A stretch of 64,000 nucleotides of DNA from Patiria pectinifera (GCA_029964075.1 CM057149.1:13402465-13466464), one strand, 5' to 3'. Positions 34,156-47,382 are shown, numbered from the stretch's first letter. Numbers and translations are program-made. The notes: generated from the letters alone by a model not told the origin.

Positions 34156-36180
34156 CTTGATGTCGCAGTGTTGTCTCGTTTTCGATGAGATGCCGGTTGA
34201 AGTTGGGAGTCAAAGAAGGTTGCTCAACAAATAGAGAACGTTGAAATATTTAAGCTGAATATTCCTGCAAGATAAAATGTATATAGACAACTTTATTTAG
34301 AAGGAAACATAACATTTCACCATACCTTGCTCTTCGAGTCTTGTATGGTATAAAGCGTCAAAATGGGAAGCATTTCAAATTGTTTGACGGTTCAAACACG
34401 TGGGACCCTTAAGTAAAACTTTCCTTCAGCTTTGGGATAGCAGCTTAGCAAATCATCATGTCTCTTTTTGGTCTGTTAGCTGGTTAGTTAGTAACAAACG
34501 TTGTCATTGTCTGTTGCGCCTACATATTTTGACCGATTTCAACCAAACGTTGTCAAAAGTATCAGTAGCCCAGCCCAGACACATCACATGACCAAACTGG
34601 GGTCAAGGGTCATCATGGGGTCACTGGGGTCAAAAATCTGAACACTATTCCTTCCAGAATTACATGGCACAATCATGTGACTCATGCATGAACACGAATA
34701 AGTTGAACCACAGCTTCCGATATATTTCCGATCGAGTTTGTTAATTTCTGTCTAAAAGAATGGTGCTTAATTGGATGCAGAAAAGTGAAAAGTCTTTTAT
34801 TTAAAATGGTGGTATTCCTTTATAGCTTGACAGGGTCACATCGAAGGAAGCTGTGAACTTTCATTCACAATCGGTGTTCTGGACCGTCTGTCCAGTTTGC
34901 TTAAATAGCTCCATCTGTTGGCCAAATGTATAGCCCAATTCTCACATGTACTTGTACGTGTCAATTTCACATGGTTTCCGGAAGTTTGTGACTTAATTAT
35001 TTAAGTCTTCGGATTAATTGTCATCCCTGTAATCGCCTGTGCAAGCATTGTCTGTTAGTTAATGTCATTTCCTTTCTCGTTATGTAGCTAAATTAAGATA
35101 TATTTTAGGGTTATTAAGATTTTTTATGGGAACACAAGCCTATAAGCTCAGCCATATCGGCCGTACGGGTTAAAGGCATAGACAGACGTTTTACACGTAC
35201 CCATCTTAAAGCAAATCCGCCTGCTGTTATTCCTGCTATTATTTTTAATTCAAAGGATTGATGCAATCAATTAGATATACATGTACAGGCACTCCTAATC
35301 ATGGCATGTTTTGAGATTGAAGATTATGAGGTGTTTAGGCCAACTTGGAACTGTGTATTTATAAGTGTTCGTAGCCTTATATAGCAACATTACTTGGTAC
35401 ATTTTTTCTACTTCTTGTTACATATAATACATATGTATTTGCTGGGGACAAACAGGGATCATCATCACAAGACTGAGGGTGCAAGTTAAAAGGTATTAAT
35501 GAATTATTTATTTATTAACGTATTAATTTATTTAATATTGCTTATTTTTTTGAACTCTCCCCCTTAAAAAACCTGAAAACTTTGGAAAAATATGAAAGAC
35601 TTCCTAAAACGGTAGCTTCAAGTTTTGCCTCGCCAATTTTGATCGTAAAGCTGAAGGTTCTCAGCCGCTTACTTTTTCCAGACATCAGACGGCTGTTGGC
35701 AGTTGAAGCCAAAAATGAACGTGTCAGATTTAATGGGCGTTTTTTTTTTAAATGTATAGAAATTACATAAGCTAAACAGGAAATAGTCGTATACATTGCC
35801 AGCAGTGCTTTTCCCTCAACGTTTGCAAAGCTGTATGTAGATACTACGAACAAAATACTGTCCATTTACAATTTAAGCGGATATAGGCCTACACAGATCG
35901 TCTATATACTGTACAACCAAAATACAACTTGCCCATCGGAACTGAACGCAAGTTCAACGGACACAACAGTTGTTCATCGAATAGGCGAAAATACGTGGGT
36001 TTTTTTTTTTGGGGGGGGGAGGGTGGGGGCAAAAATTATCCAGATATCAATATAAACACAATACCTTAAAATATACATGACATGATACTGATACCCTTTA
36101 ATAAAAAAAATAATGAAGGGACAATAATGACTAGGGTTTATCGTAGATCCCTTCCTGCCTGTATTAGGAAACGCCTATTT

Positions 36181-36685
36181 TAAAAGCTATATACAACACT
36201 TGCTTTTGCTGTAAGTTTCCGAAATGGATGGATTTTGGTGTAAGTATTTTATAGCACATGTTATTAAAGCGACCTGTTTCAAGTTTTGTGCTCATAAGTT
36301 GTAGGGAAAAAGTCAAAAGCGAGGTTCTTGTGGCATGATTTCCTGACCTACATTTCAGATGAAACAGAGTAATTTATAAATGTTGGGGATTGTTAGGTCA
36401 GGGACTACATGGTTTTCACCCATTCACGGATATGTAATCTCTTGCGAACAAAATGCGGTCTAACTAGATTGGAGAACTTTGGGGCAATATTTGAAAAAAA
36501 GTAAAATAAAATTAACGATGGTCGGGCAACCATCGTTTAAAATTGATACAAAAATTCCACTTTTCTTGAAAGTTACAGCACACCGGGTGCAATGATATCA
36601 CAAGATGCTTGAGACTATTATTTGCTTTCGGTAAAGTAGGGTATTTCATATAGTTTTGTTTTGCAAATGTTGTATAGTACCTTCA
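36181..36685. mobile_element. Palindrome-core MITE, copy D
   Basis: Both ends are recognisable ('acttgcttttgctgtaagtt' left, 'tttgcaaatgttgtatagta' right). The core near 36515-36541 reads AACGATGGTC..AACCATCGTT: a different arm sequence from copies A and C, but still self-complementary. Confidence 0.65.
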
Positions 36686-36814
36686 AGAGTCGTGAATCAT
36701 GAATTTTTCCTGGAAACATTCCGCAGTAATTTCAATATCTGAACGTCGCATACAATCTGTGGTCATGCACCATCATTTGGGAAACTTTTTCTTTTTTAAA
36801 TGAAAACAAGAACC

Positions 36815-36990
36815 TAAAGCCATTTTTTTCCAACGCTGGTCGGCCAACAGCGTTTGAAATTGATACAAAAAAGTGTTTTCTTGAAAATGTCAGCAAACCA
36901 GGCCATGATTTTACAGCATGTTTTAGACTTTCATTCACTAACAGTCCATTTAGATATTTCGTGATATTTTTCCATGTTTGCAAACATTGT
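36815..36990. mobile_element. Palindrome-core MITE, copy E (half element)
   Basis: Only the core (CCAACGCTGGTCGGCCAACA, then gcgtttg, near 36828-36850) and one flank, to 'ccatgtttgcaaacattgta', remain. It lies about 130 bases from copy D. Confidence 0.55.
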
Positions 36991-38746
36991 AGTGACAAAT
37001 ATCTGTTTAAACGGCCAACTAAAATCCTGAAGGAAAGTATACCATTCAGATTGAAAAGCAGAAATAATGATTATGATGTGGGTAAGAATTTTGTATTTGA
37101 TAAAACACTCCAAAATTACGACTGGTAATTTGAAACAAGTTATCTCTGAAATTGTCAAGGTATACTTAGGAAGCAACCCTCAAAATGTGGTACCATTACT
37201 GTTCGATCGCTGCGTAATCAACAATCTCATCAATTTGAATCACATCAAGTTGAATCAAGTTGAATCGCTGTATAGGCTATGCAGCGCGATTGCCGGACAA
37301 ACGTGTTCATCGGCTTTTCTGATATAATTGGCCAGTTAGCTTTAAACAATAGTACAAATAAATGTCTGTTAACTGGAGTAAAAATAACTAGGACAACTAA
37401 GATTACTAACACAACAGAAATCTCGGATGATAAGTAGGCTTCGTGAGACCCCAGACCCCAATTCTAATGGACATTTTGGTAACATTTGTCAATCAATGTG
37501 GTCAGTAATGAATTTATCACATGCACGTATTACGCTCCAAAATTTCAAAAGCGAGTTCATAATCATAGCGTATTACTACATGATTTTTGTTCTAGTTTGC
37601 AAATGATGAATTGTGTTTATCTTGTTTAGATTTTCGATTTAGTCGATTTAATTCGAATCTTGAGGCAAGCGGGTCCTAGCTAACAGTGCCGTTTATGAAA
37701 ATAAGCACCACACTTTCCAAGTAATGTACTGTATACAATGGACAAAGAAAAACACAAAGCATTGTCCTCGTCAGTATAGTAAAACAGAGTGCGTGTACGG
37801 GTGCGTGTGCACACATGTACATTATGCAGTTAGTCTGCACACAGCGATCTGGTACACGGTACCCTGTAGAGACATGTGCATAATAGGGAACAGAGGATTG
37901 TACACGTCTCCACAGATCAATTTCTATAGGTGAATACGTCTCCACAAGGTTATCACAAAATAGATAAAGATTTACTCAAAAACTAGGAATTTCCAAGGTG
38001 TGTTGATTCATCGCAAATTTAAGTTTTTTTATGTAAGGGATATTAATTCCGAATTTCAACCCAGGAAATTAATTTGGTTAAAACAGGAGCATTTTGAAAG
38101 TTCACGTTCAAACTCAAGAACTTTGGTACACGAGAACAAAGTAAAGATTCCACAAGGATAAAAAAAATCCAGTATGTGTGTACATCAGTACTAAAAGCAT
38201 CGTCGTAAAGGAACTAATTTGTTATAGGGCGATGCTCAATAGGTGAAGGTACACATTCAGTGCCAGCGAACAGGGTGTAGTAGGCCTATCTCGCCCAAGC
38301 GGTTTCTGATATTATGATAATTTTCCGAAGTTGCAGTGTGTATTGTTTGCTGTTGTTCGAGATCACCCAACCTTTGCGCTGTATTAAAGAAAAATCATTT
38401 TCCTGCAGCTAGTATAAGTTGTCGTTTGAGAACACCTTCATTTGCAAATTCGTAGCCTCAGCCAGCTGTGGGCTGAATGGAGACATCATTATAGGACTGG
38501 TGTCCAAACAAAGGCAGGTCGGTGACATAGGGATTGAGAGAAGTTTCTGCAAAAGTAAAACAGCCTTTTGCAGTTCATTAAACACGCGTAAGAGCCAATA
38601 CTTGCAAAAATCACACACTATAGTTTGGCACCATTTCAACTTCACGTTTGGATTGTATACAATGCCAAAACTTTAAAAATATACAGTTACAACCCATCTA
38701 TAAAAGTTCAGCATTATTTCATGAAACATATCACAATGTACTTTAC

Positions 38747-38880
38747 CTGAACTTGCGACAGATCACTCGGTCAACTGATGAATAATTGTGGAATGCTCCG
38801 CTGTTTTCCAGTGCTGTTAATGTTAGATCGGGCAGGAAATGTCCATCCTCCTTTTCCTTGATTGTCTCCCCGTCGAATAA
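38747..38880 (-). other. Candidate 5' UTR exon of the polyketide synthase
   Basis: Minus-strand sequence downstream of the TATA-like site and ending at CGCAAGTTCAG/gtaaag. It holds an 8-codon upstream frame, ATG at 38846 to TAA at 38823 (MDISCPI). This is inference from the donor site, promoter motifs and the acceptor at 34265; no transcript was seen. Confidence 0.35.
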
Positions 38881-38892
38881 TGATCGGAGGAC

Positions 38893-38961
38893 AACTTATA
38901 GCGCCTTTTTAAATTATTCCGAAGGAAGCAGACAACAACCGGTGCGCGCTACTTGACCAAT
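38893..38961 (-). promoter_or_regulatory. Candidate TATA/CCAAT promoter
   Basis: On the minus strand, ATTGG at 38961-38957 (inverted CCAAT) is followed about 45 bases later by TTTAAAAAGG (38913-38904) and then TATAAG (38900-38895). The CCAAT is itself on the plus strand. Spacing suits a Pol II core promoter firing toward the polyketide synthase. Confidence 0.4.
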
Positions 38962-40319
38962 CAGAGCTGACATCCTCCTGGTGACTTCACCAGAGGTCAT
39001 TTTGATTGGTTGTCGGTGGGGTCATGCTTACGTGCGTGATTACGTGGTAGGTCATCCGGGAACTTGTATGGTACTTCCCCTCGTCCTGTGACGATCGATC
39101 GCAGCTCGTATGTGTTGTATTGTCTCTCGTTATTGTAGTATGAAGATAAGCCGATATTCACGCTGTTCCGGTTTTCTGGTGGTTCGGAGCAGCCAGTCAA
39201 TGTTGTTTCAAAAAAAAATACGTATTAATCCCATATTTCGTAGAAAACCCCTACATATTTAACGTTACCAAATTCCCCCAAAATCTTCCCATATCCGCCC
39301 AAATGTCACTACATGCAATCTCACCATTGTTTTTGAAGCTTTTGATGGTCTTCGATCTCTTTTCCACTTAAGAACAGTATTTTTCAATCTTTTTGATTGT
39401 GAGATATCCGACGAGACTACCTCAAATAATGTTTTCATCGACGTTCCACGTAATACGGCAGATTGGCGATGGAATTGTTTAATTGATGATAAAAGCATGG
39501 GATTTGGCACACAACAGAATACTGGTACGTCATAAGAAAGTTTGCAACATGGACATTGCAGATTTGTCCTTTGAGAAAAAATAAAGGTATTACCATGCAG
39601 TGACAGCCATTTTGAAAATTTTGAAAATGTGGTTGTTATTCTACCTATATTTTGTCAAAGTACAAAATGATCTGCGATGGCCCTAGCCTTTAGCTAAAAA
39701 GTTTCTTTAGGGCATGTTCTAACTGTGTACCAACTTTCATGCTTTTATCATCAAATAGGCAATTCTATCATATTTTGCACCAATATGCCTTACAATTTTA
39801 ACCAGCACGGCGCAACGAATTCAACTGTTTGTAGAGATAGGAATATTATAAACTACATGTTTGAAACATGAGTGAAAAAAAGTAAATTCGTCTTTTAAAG
39901 AAAATGTAGTCAAGTTAATGTCACACGTCATGAATAATATTGTTATTTTATTCAACAAACAAAAACACTTTCTCGACAGTGTCCACATCAGCTGAAAGGT
40001 TTTGAAAATTAATTCTTCCGGTTTGATTTTCTCAACACCCCCCCCCCAAAAAAAGCCGTAGTCTTATTAGAATTATTGATTGTACAGTATGTCCCCCCCC
40101 AAAAAAAATGCCCGTCCGACTATTTTTTGAATAACTACAAAATCATGAATGCAATTTTGAAAATGTTTAGTTGTGCAGATACTCCTTAGCCTTGGCCTCA
40201 ACCCTTATGAGTTTCATTTAATTTCAGTCACGCATCACTATACAATTGTCAATTGATCACAACATTTTTGGACACTGTGACCACGTTCCTTGCCTTATTC
40301 AATTTCAGTATTGTGTTAA

Positions 40320-40989
40320 GCCCCTCTCACACTTTTGCGTATCCTAATTCCTTATGAGTTCCTTATCAAAAAATTCAGTACGCAGCCGTACGCTCAAAAC
40401 GTCGAATTTGTTTGATTAGTTTGACTTATGTGCGACGCACATCTAGCGTACAAGTAACGAATTCAGCCCATCCATTGCGTATGAGATGCGTATGTGCTGC
40501 GTATGCAGTGCACAACGTTATTTTTCGGGCTGCGAATAGGTCAGTATGCAGTGCGCATGCCGAGCGTATTCCGGACGCACCCGACTTATGCCGACCGCAT
40601 TCCTGACGCACTTCCGACGCAATACGTCGGCATTCGCTATGATCATATGCTGACGGGGTGCGTGCCGGGAGGTCAGCGTATTACCGCGTATGAACCGCTC
40701 AATCCCCCACGAGCACATAGCGTACTCGAACCGCGCACGACCGATGCGGGACCGATGCGCTGCGTATTTATAACTTATGACCTGCGTAACAGCGTACGCA
40801 GCGTAGTTTTGTGCATGCCCAAAACTATCCGGCGTCCTGGGCCGTACCATGCGTATGCCTGCGTACATAAAACTTACACAAAACGATAGAGATGCATAGG
40901 AGGTGCGTATTGTGCGTTCGACTGCGTATGAAAAAAATGTCAATGCGCAACTCATAAGGAATTAGGATACGCAGAAGTGTGACAGGGCC
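40320..40989. mobile_element. ~670-bp CpG-rich element with 41-bp inverted ends
   Basis: Left end 40320-40360 and right end 40949-40989 are inverted copies containing CACACTTTTGCGTATCC and TAATTCCTTATGAGTT. The interior is dense in GCGTA/TGCGTAT repeats on both strands and in CpG, unlike the surroundings. It is non-coding despite open frames made by the repeat. Confidence 0.75.
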
Positions 40990-41217
40990 CTATGTAAGCT
41001 GTGTAAAATCCTACATTGTGGAAAGGGCTGCAGTTGGGATAGGAATCATTTGCCTAGCTCTAGCTGTCAGTCATTATGACAAGATCTCTCAGGCTGTTTG
41101 ATGTTTAAGGGCAACTGATAAAATTACTGATTCCAATCCCAAACCACGTCAGCCCTTTTTTCTCAGTATGCAGGATGTATTCAATTATTATTGTTATTAC
41201 TTGGGGGGGGGGACTCA

Positions 41218-42469
41218 TTACCAAAAGTGTGTTTGAACAAATACCAGTCAGCTGATGTCCGTCATGATAATGCAAGTATCATATTAATTTCTCGCAAGGT
41301 CCACAGTAAACTGCAGCAGCAGATATCCGGCATAGGGCCTAACACGACGTTTACGTTTGCACTGCCAAGTTTCGTTACCCAATAATTGTCTAGCCGCACA
41401 CGGGTATAACAAAGGATTAATTGTTTTATTGAAAATGTTGACATGTGTCAAGTGCAATCTTTCATGTATAGCCTGAAGTGACAGATGTGATACCGGATTT
41501 AAAGTAACCGATTAACTTCTTTTTTTTCATGACAAAAGTGCACGACAATCGTAATCTTTCAATAAAGTCCATAGTCCGCCATTCGTCCCGTGTGCTATGT
41601 TCAATCTTCAATTTGCGTATCTTGGGTATAGCGAAGCTGCTTAAGCCATTTATTGTTGCTCAAATTGTGCCAAAATTGTGGTAAATACATGGAACTTAGA
41701 ATGCAGAGCTGAAATGATCCAAGAAGGTTTTAAAGAGGTGGACGCACCGTGAATCTAAACCCAGTTTGGAGGCGGTGCTTGATTTCAAAAAAAGGGGGTG
41801 GAGCAAGGAATAAAACTGTATTAAACATTCATTTTCCTTCTTTTTAAATGCTTTGGAAATAAACTTCGACCTGAGATAAAACATTCCAGCATTTTCAATC
41901 TCATATTTTCCGCCAAATATGTGGGCGTGGCCTAAATGTGTAAAGGGGCGGTGTATATTATGAGTGGGTCGATCCAATTATGACGAATATCTTGCATTCT
42001 CGTGTTACAACCATGAAAATTGGCATTGATTAAGCTGAAAATATTTTCACAAGATGGATCAACTTTGCAAATTGCTCACTGCATTTGTTCATTTGGTTAT
42101 TATTGCCACGTACTGACACAACAACGAATCACCACAGAAAAGACAATTTACGCCGGCAAAGTTCCCAAAATACTGGCAACTTTTGGTGCTGAAATAGCTG
42201 TAACGTTGAGGTTCTGCCTGGCATGACATCAAACGTCTGCTCATGTATATTTTGAAATTCGCATAAGCATAAAAAAAGGCACCAAAACACCCATTGAAAA
42301 CGGCGAAACAAAAATTGAAAATCAGGCTAAATGCGACACAAACGTGCATTTTCAAATATTGCACTAAAACACTCACATTGCATGGGCCCTTTGAATTGTC
42401 TTCAATCGGCATCTTACAACCGTGTCGAGTGTGAAATCTGTGCATGAATGAACAGTAAATGGTGCTTCG
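41218..42469. repeat. Segmental duplication, copy 1
   Basis: It shares order and sequence with 43788-45460: starts 'ttaccaaaagtgtgtttgaa', includes 'gggcctaacacgacgtttac' and 'caccaaaacacccattgaaa', and ends 'gaacagtaaatggtgcttcg'. Direct orientation, offset about 2.6-3.0 kb. No gene is recognised in either copy. Confidence 0.75.
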
Positions 42470-42518
42470 TGGCCAATTTTAAGAGAGCACAGTCGGAGGG
42501 CATACATATCAATGGGAG

Positions 42519-43221
42519 GCAATGATGTGCATCGGGTCGGGTTGAAAAGGCCAAACCGACCCGAAACATTAGAGATATAAACCGAATCCGAACCGAAACC
42601 GATCTTAACTCGCTCAAACCGACCCGACCCGACAACAAAATAAGGTAAAACCGACCCGAACCGACCGGACCCGAAAAACCCCGAAAAGAAACCGAATACC
42701 TGACTTGGACAAAGTGATCACTTTTTTTGTGCCTTTCCTTACCCAAGTGGCATGAATTCCTTCGCAAAACCATCGTCTCTCTCTCTCTCTCTCTCTGTCA
42801 TACTCAGTGGGTTGATCGAGAGTAACTTCGCTTATTGAACAAATGCATGGTCATAGCGGGATCATGAAAACTGTTACAATCTATCTATTTCACTGTCAGT
42901 CCCGATCCGACTGGAGAAATTAATACCTTGGGAATTTGATAGTGTGCTCGGTGGCCACACCACACAATGGGCTGCGGTCACAGTGACTGTCAATAATATT
43001 GCATCACCTGCATTTTTAACCTGTTTAGGTTTATTTCGGTTTATTTCGGTTTATTTCGTTTTTTCAAAAGATGGCTAAACCGACCCGACCCGACCCAAAA
43101 ATGTAAATGTAAAACCGAAACCACCCGATCCGACTGAACAGATGGACAAACCGACCCAAACCGACCCGAAGTCGTTTCGGGTCGGGTCGATTTCGGTTTC
43201 GGGTCGGGTTTGCACATCATT
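42519..43221. mobile_element. hAT-like element with 8-bp target duplication and CGACCC-rich ends
   Basis: AATGGGAG lies directly outside both ends (42511-42518 and 43222-43229). Ends GCAATGATGTGCA and TGCACATCATT are inverted. Both subterminal regions are packed with ACCGACCCG-type repeats, inverted relative to each other (left ~42530-42700, right ~43070-43210). It has a (CT)n run at 42777-42796 and no transposase. Confidence 0.75.
42777..42796. repeat. (CT)n microsatellite
   Basis: About ten CT units inside the hAT-like element at 42519-43221. A (CATA)n run of five units lies at 60421-60439, in the intron after exon 6 of the ITIH-like gene. Confidence 0.8.
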
Positions 43222-43787
43222 AATGGGAGCGTACACCTCGTGCGCGCGTAGTGCATGGTTTGCGAGCGCAGGGCGCAAAATATACGCACAAGTGAGTGTG
43301 CACGCGGTGCAAAATTGTTGTAGAGTTACCGTGCCCGGTACGACAAACATCAACCCACCACGCAGCACGCAATGTGCATGTGGTTTGCGGTCTATCACGC
43401 ATAGTCTATGTGTAGGCCCAGGGGCGTAAATCCCCGGTGGTGGGGGTACATATCAACACTTTTTGACAAAGGAGGGTTGGGGCTATTGGATCAAGAAGAA
43501 GAAGACAAAGTGAAGAAAAAGGGGGGGGGGGGTAAAAAAGGGGGAAAAAAGAGGTGCAAAGGCATATTACTGTTGATTTAATGCACATGGGCGTCCGCGG
43601 GCGTGTCAATGGGGCTGGGGTGGGCAAATGTCCCCACGCCCACCCTCGAAAACATTATAAATTGAAAATATGCTAGAAAACGTATCAGGATTTTGTGTAA
43701 TAATGTGTTTCCCCCTCCCCCCCCCCTCCCCGCTTTAGAAAACATCCTGGCGACTCCCATGTCGGTAGCAAGTTAATATTTTGTTTA

Positions 43788-45460
43788 TTACCAAAAGTGT
43801 GTTTGAACAAATACCAGTCAGCTGATGTCCGCCATGATAACGCAAGTATGATATTTATTTCTCGCAATGTCCACGGTAAACCGCAACATCAGATATCCGG
43901 TATAGGGCCTAACACGACGTTTACGTTTGCACTGTCATTGTTTCGCTATCCAATGACTGTCTAGCCGCACGTACACGGGTATAAAAAGTTTGAACTTCGA
44001 CCGCTCACGTTACGGAGCGTTTAAAAAGGTTGCCAGGTGTCAAGTGTAATGTTTCAAGTATATAGACATAAATTGCAGTTGTAATACCTGGTAAAAAGGA
44101 ACAGATTAACTTTGAGGGGGGGGGGGGTTTCAAGACAAAATGCACGTCGACTATTGCATTCGTCATGTGTGCTATGTGTGTACCCTACCTTTGTTCGATC
44201 TTCAACATGCGCAGCGCTGCTTAGGCCGATTATTTGCACCCAAATTGTGCCCACATTGTGGTAAAATCATGAAATTTGGAACGCAGAGCCGAAATGATCT
44301 CGGAATCATTTTAAAGGGGCACTATAGGTCCTGAAATCCCCGAAAATTTCATGTTTTGTATTTGTTTACTTATCGTATTTCAAACAACTGGTTGAAAGGA
44401 TACCACCCAACGGCGGAGCTTATTTTAAAAGGGGTGCACCGAATGCAGAAAACTGTATTTGTAGCATTCGTTGTTCTTTATGCTTTGAAATAAGCTGAGC
44501 ACATGAAAACATTGTAACGTTAAAACACTTGTTAGTGTTACCCATCTGGTGGGTGTGTCCTAAATACTAGGCGGTATATTAAATCAGCTTCATTCAAACG
44601 AGGACCAAACAGTCATTTTGCTTGTAAAAACACAAATTCTGTAACTATATCATTACCATACACTGCAAAGATAATATAGGTGCAAAGAATTTTTCCCTTT
44701 TTTTGGGATGAGCCATATTTCAAAGTAGGGGGATGAATATTCTATACATTTTTTTACTGACTCAAAGTGCTTAAATGGTGGATCCTAAGTGCTTAATTGG
44801 TGGATCCTTCATTCAAACATTTCGTATTAAAAGGTCCGTGAAATGACTTTTTGTAAGGAACATTATTTTGTGCAACCTTCTACTCCTGTTAAATGTATAA
44901 AAACTATTCGACATGTTCATATTTGGTACTTTTTTTGAAAAGTGCACTTTTTAAACATTTCAAATTTTCAATGCTTTTCTGGACATCTGAGAGCGCTGTT
45001 ACTGTGATGTCATTTCACGAAGATACTGTTCGATGTAGGGGTTTTCTGTTCAAATAGTGGATCCAAAAATTGCTCATCGAAAACATCTGTGAGAAAAGTT
45101 TGTTAATTGGGTTACTGCGATGTACTGACACAACGAATCACCACAAGAAAAACCTAAATACTCGCAACTTTTGGTGCTGAAATAGATGTAACGTTGAGGT
45201 TTCTGCCTGACATGACATCAAACTTTTGGTCATGTATATTGAAATTCACCCTAGCAAAAAACCAAAAACGCACCAAAACACCCATTGAAAATGCTAAAAC
45301 AAAAATTGAAAATCAGATTAAATGGGACGGAAAGGTGTATTTTGAAGGACTGCATTCAACAAATTACAACGCAAGGGCCCTTTGAATTGTCTTCAATCGG
45401 CATCTTACAACCGAGTCGAGTGTAGAATCTGTGCATGAATGAACAGTAAATGGTGCTTCG
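43788..45460. repeat. Segmental duplication, copy 2
   Basis: Second copy of 41218-42469, longer because of about 0.4 kb of extra sequence in its middle (about 44600-45100). It ends where copy 1 ends, next to a tRNA-like 'gggttcgaatcc'. Confidence 0.75.
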
Positions 45461-46589
45461 CTGGGCCTGGGTTCGAATCCTCTCGGTGTCCTTGTGGTTA
45501 ACACCGCACGCGTATACAGTCAGTATACAGTATACAGTTTTTTACTTGAAAGAGATGTAATTTCCCGTCGTAAAATACCAACAGTAACTTAGCTTAATCG
45601 GTAAGCGCTGCTGCAGGTACTGTCCGCGAAGTCCATGTTGTGCACTTCATACAGGTTCAAGGCATGTGGTCAACTAGTTATAGCGGGATAGGGCTTAGTG
45701 TGCCACCTTGATCCTCCCTTTTTAAGTTGCTTGACCCTCGGGTTATGTGGATGGACAAGGAAGGACGTGGGTGGGCCGGGACCGCCGAGAACCCAGAAGA
45801 GTCCTATCGGGAATTGGTTCATTGAATCGAGTTCCTTCGTCCGTACACCTGAATGCTTGGTCAACACCCATAACTGTTTTTGTTTTTCTTTACTTCCATT
45901 TTCTTCTCTACTTGGAGTATTTGAAATCAAAGTCCTTAGTTGTGTTGACTCATTGACTTGGAAATTTTCCTCTTGCAGAAGGAAAAGTACAAACCCTTTT
46001 TTATATGAATTGAATAAGTCGATTTCAAAGTTTACTCGAATTGCAAATTTATTATTCATACTTTTTACTGCTTATTGAGTATTCACATTGATGACCGTCT
46101 TTTCCATGAGAAGGACATTTTAGCCATATAAAAAAATACTCAAATTAATTTTAGCATTTGAAATGATAAAAAGGTGGAAATTAAACATTTGCCAGTCAAT
46201 TAAACCTGCAAATAAACTCTGCTTTCAAACAAAACAAAAAACGATTTAATTGAGTTTTGTTCTGTAAAATTTGCATGGGCAATAACACTTTTGTAATGAG
46301 ATTTCGATTTTAAGTTTAAGGCCAAGACAGTGACCACATAGTAGAAATAATTACTAAAATGATTATTGAACGAACGCATCTATTGCCTATAATTTGTCCA
46401 TGTTTTGATAGCATCCAACATGTAAATATTAGGGGCGAATCCATCTCATATTTGGCCCCCAAAAAAGAAATACTCGGTCTTTGATCAGCGCGCGCGTCAA
46501 TTTTAATCATGCGCGTCAACCTTTTTTTTTCTCTTCAAATTAACAAGGAAGCTACAACAGCGCCCTCTATTGCCGCGCCTCCTCAAATT

Positions 46590-47160
46590 TTTGTACCAAG
46601 GAGCACCAAGGAATGGGGAAATTGCACCAAGGCAAATGATAAAGGGCACCAATGCAAATTATGGAGGACACCAATGTATAATGAGGACACAAAAAAGCAA
46701 AATAGTACCCACCTTGTCTGTACAATACAAGTTTGAAAAAAAAAAAAAAAAAAAAAAAAAAACCGCGTCGCCGCATCAATTCCCGAACTTCGGTCTGACC
46801 AGAGACCGACTATTTTTTTTTTGGCCTTAGGTGTGCTAAATTTGGTAATGGGTTTCTTTGTCCTTTTGTTTTGGCGGCCCAATGGCAGAGGAGATTCACC
46901 TGGCCTCCGTAAAATCAAGAGGGGTGGCGGGGGCTGGACACCATCTTTCTGTGGGGGCGGTCTAATCTTCAAACCGGACGATCATGGGCACTAGCACACA
47001 ACATGTGGCGCTTTTCAGGGCGGCACAATTATTAACGCCAGCGTCGCAGGAAATTCCACAAAGGGCACTTGTATTACAAATGGCACTCTTCACAAAATAA
47101 TAGGGGGCCGCTGGTAAAAAAGGGCACTTGTGGACAAAAGGGGACTCTTTACATAAAAAG
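46590..47160. repeat. GGGCAC-rich repeat and truncated PIF-like end
   Basis: Irregular 'aaagggcac(t/c)' motifs flank a long A run (46738-46762) and a partial relative of the PIF-like MITE, ending GGCC plus TTA at 46823-46829. A related GGGCAC-rich block lies at 53535-53850. Confidence 0.5.
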
Positions 47161-47382
47161 AAAGACAATTTCTGTGATGTCATCTTGTAACCCACAAATT
47201 CTTCAATGATCTTTATTGACATTTGTGCCTGTTAAGAGAATTGGTTTCATAAATGCAGCACATTACATCTTAGAAAGTGATATCTAAGACAGATTCTGAC
47301 TTTTCCTCAACCTTTTTAAATCTAGAGTCCAATGAGCAGTCATTAAGAGTAATTCTTTCAGTATCGGCAGCTCTAATTAATT

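Larger units (their letters stand above)
34265..38746 (-). other. Probable first intron of the polyketide synthase
   Basis: Bounded by acceptor ttttatcttgcag at 34265 and a candidate donor CAG/gtaaag at 38746. No coding exon is recognised inside. It contains two palindrome-core MITE copies (36181-36685 and ~36815-36990) and a T9-G9 run near 36001-36019. The frame at 35542-35865 (minus) has no domain. Confidence 0.4.

Noticed and set aside
35542-35865. 107-codon minus-strand frame inside the putative PKS intron
   Set aside because: No recognisable motif and no supporting splice signals or context.
40412-40955. 131- and 145-codon frames
   Set aside because: They are products of the CpG-rich TGCGTA repeats inside an inverted-repeat element and occur on both strands.
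45470-45480. tRNA gene suggested by ggttcgaatcc
   Set aside because: The bases around the box do not form a T stem, and no A box, anticodon arm or acceptor stem can be drawn.
45670-46078. Overlapping 126-129-codon frames on both strands as a gene
   Set aside because: No domain, low-complexity Phe/Ser/Leu translation, and open on both strands as expected for chance in AT-rich DNA.
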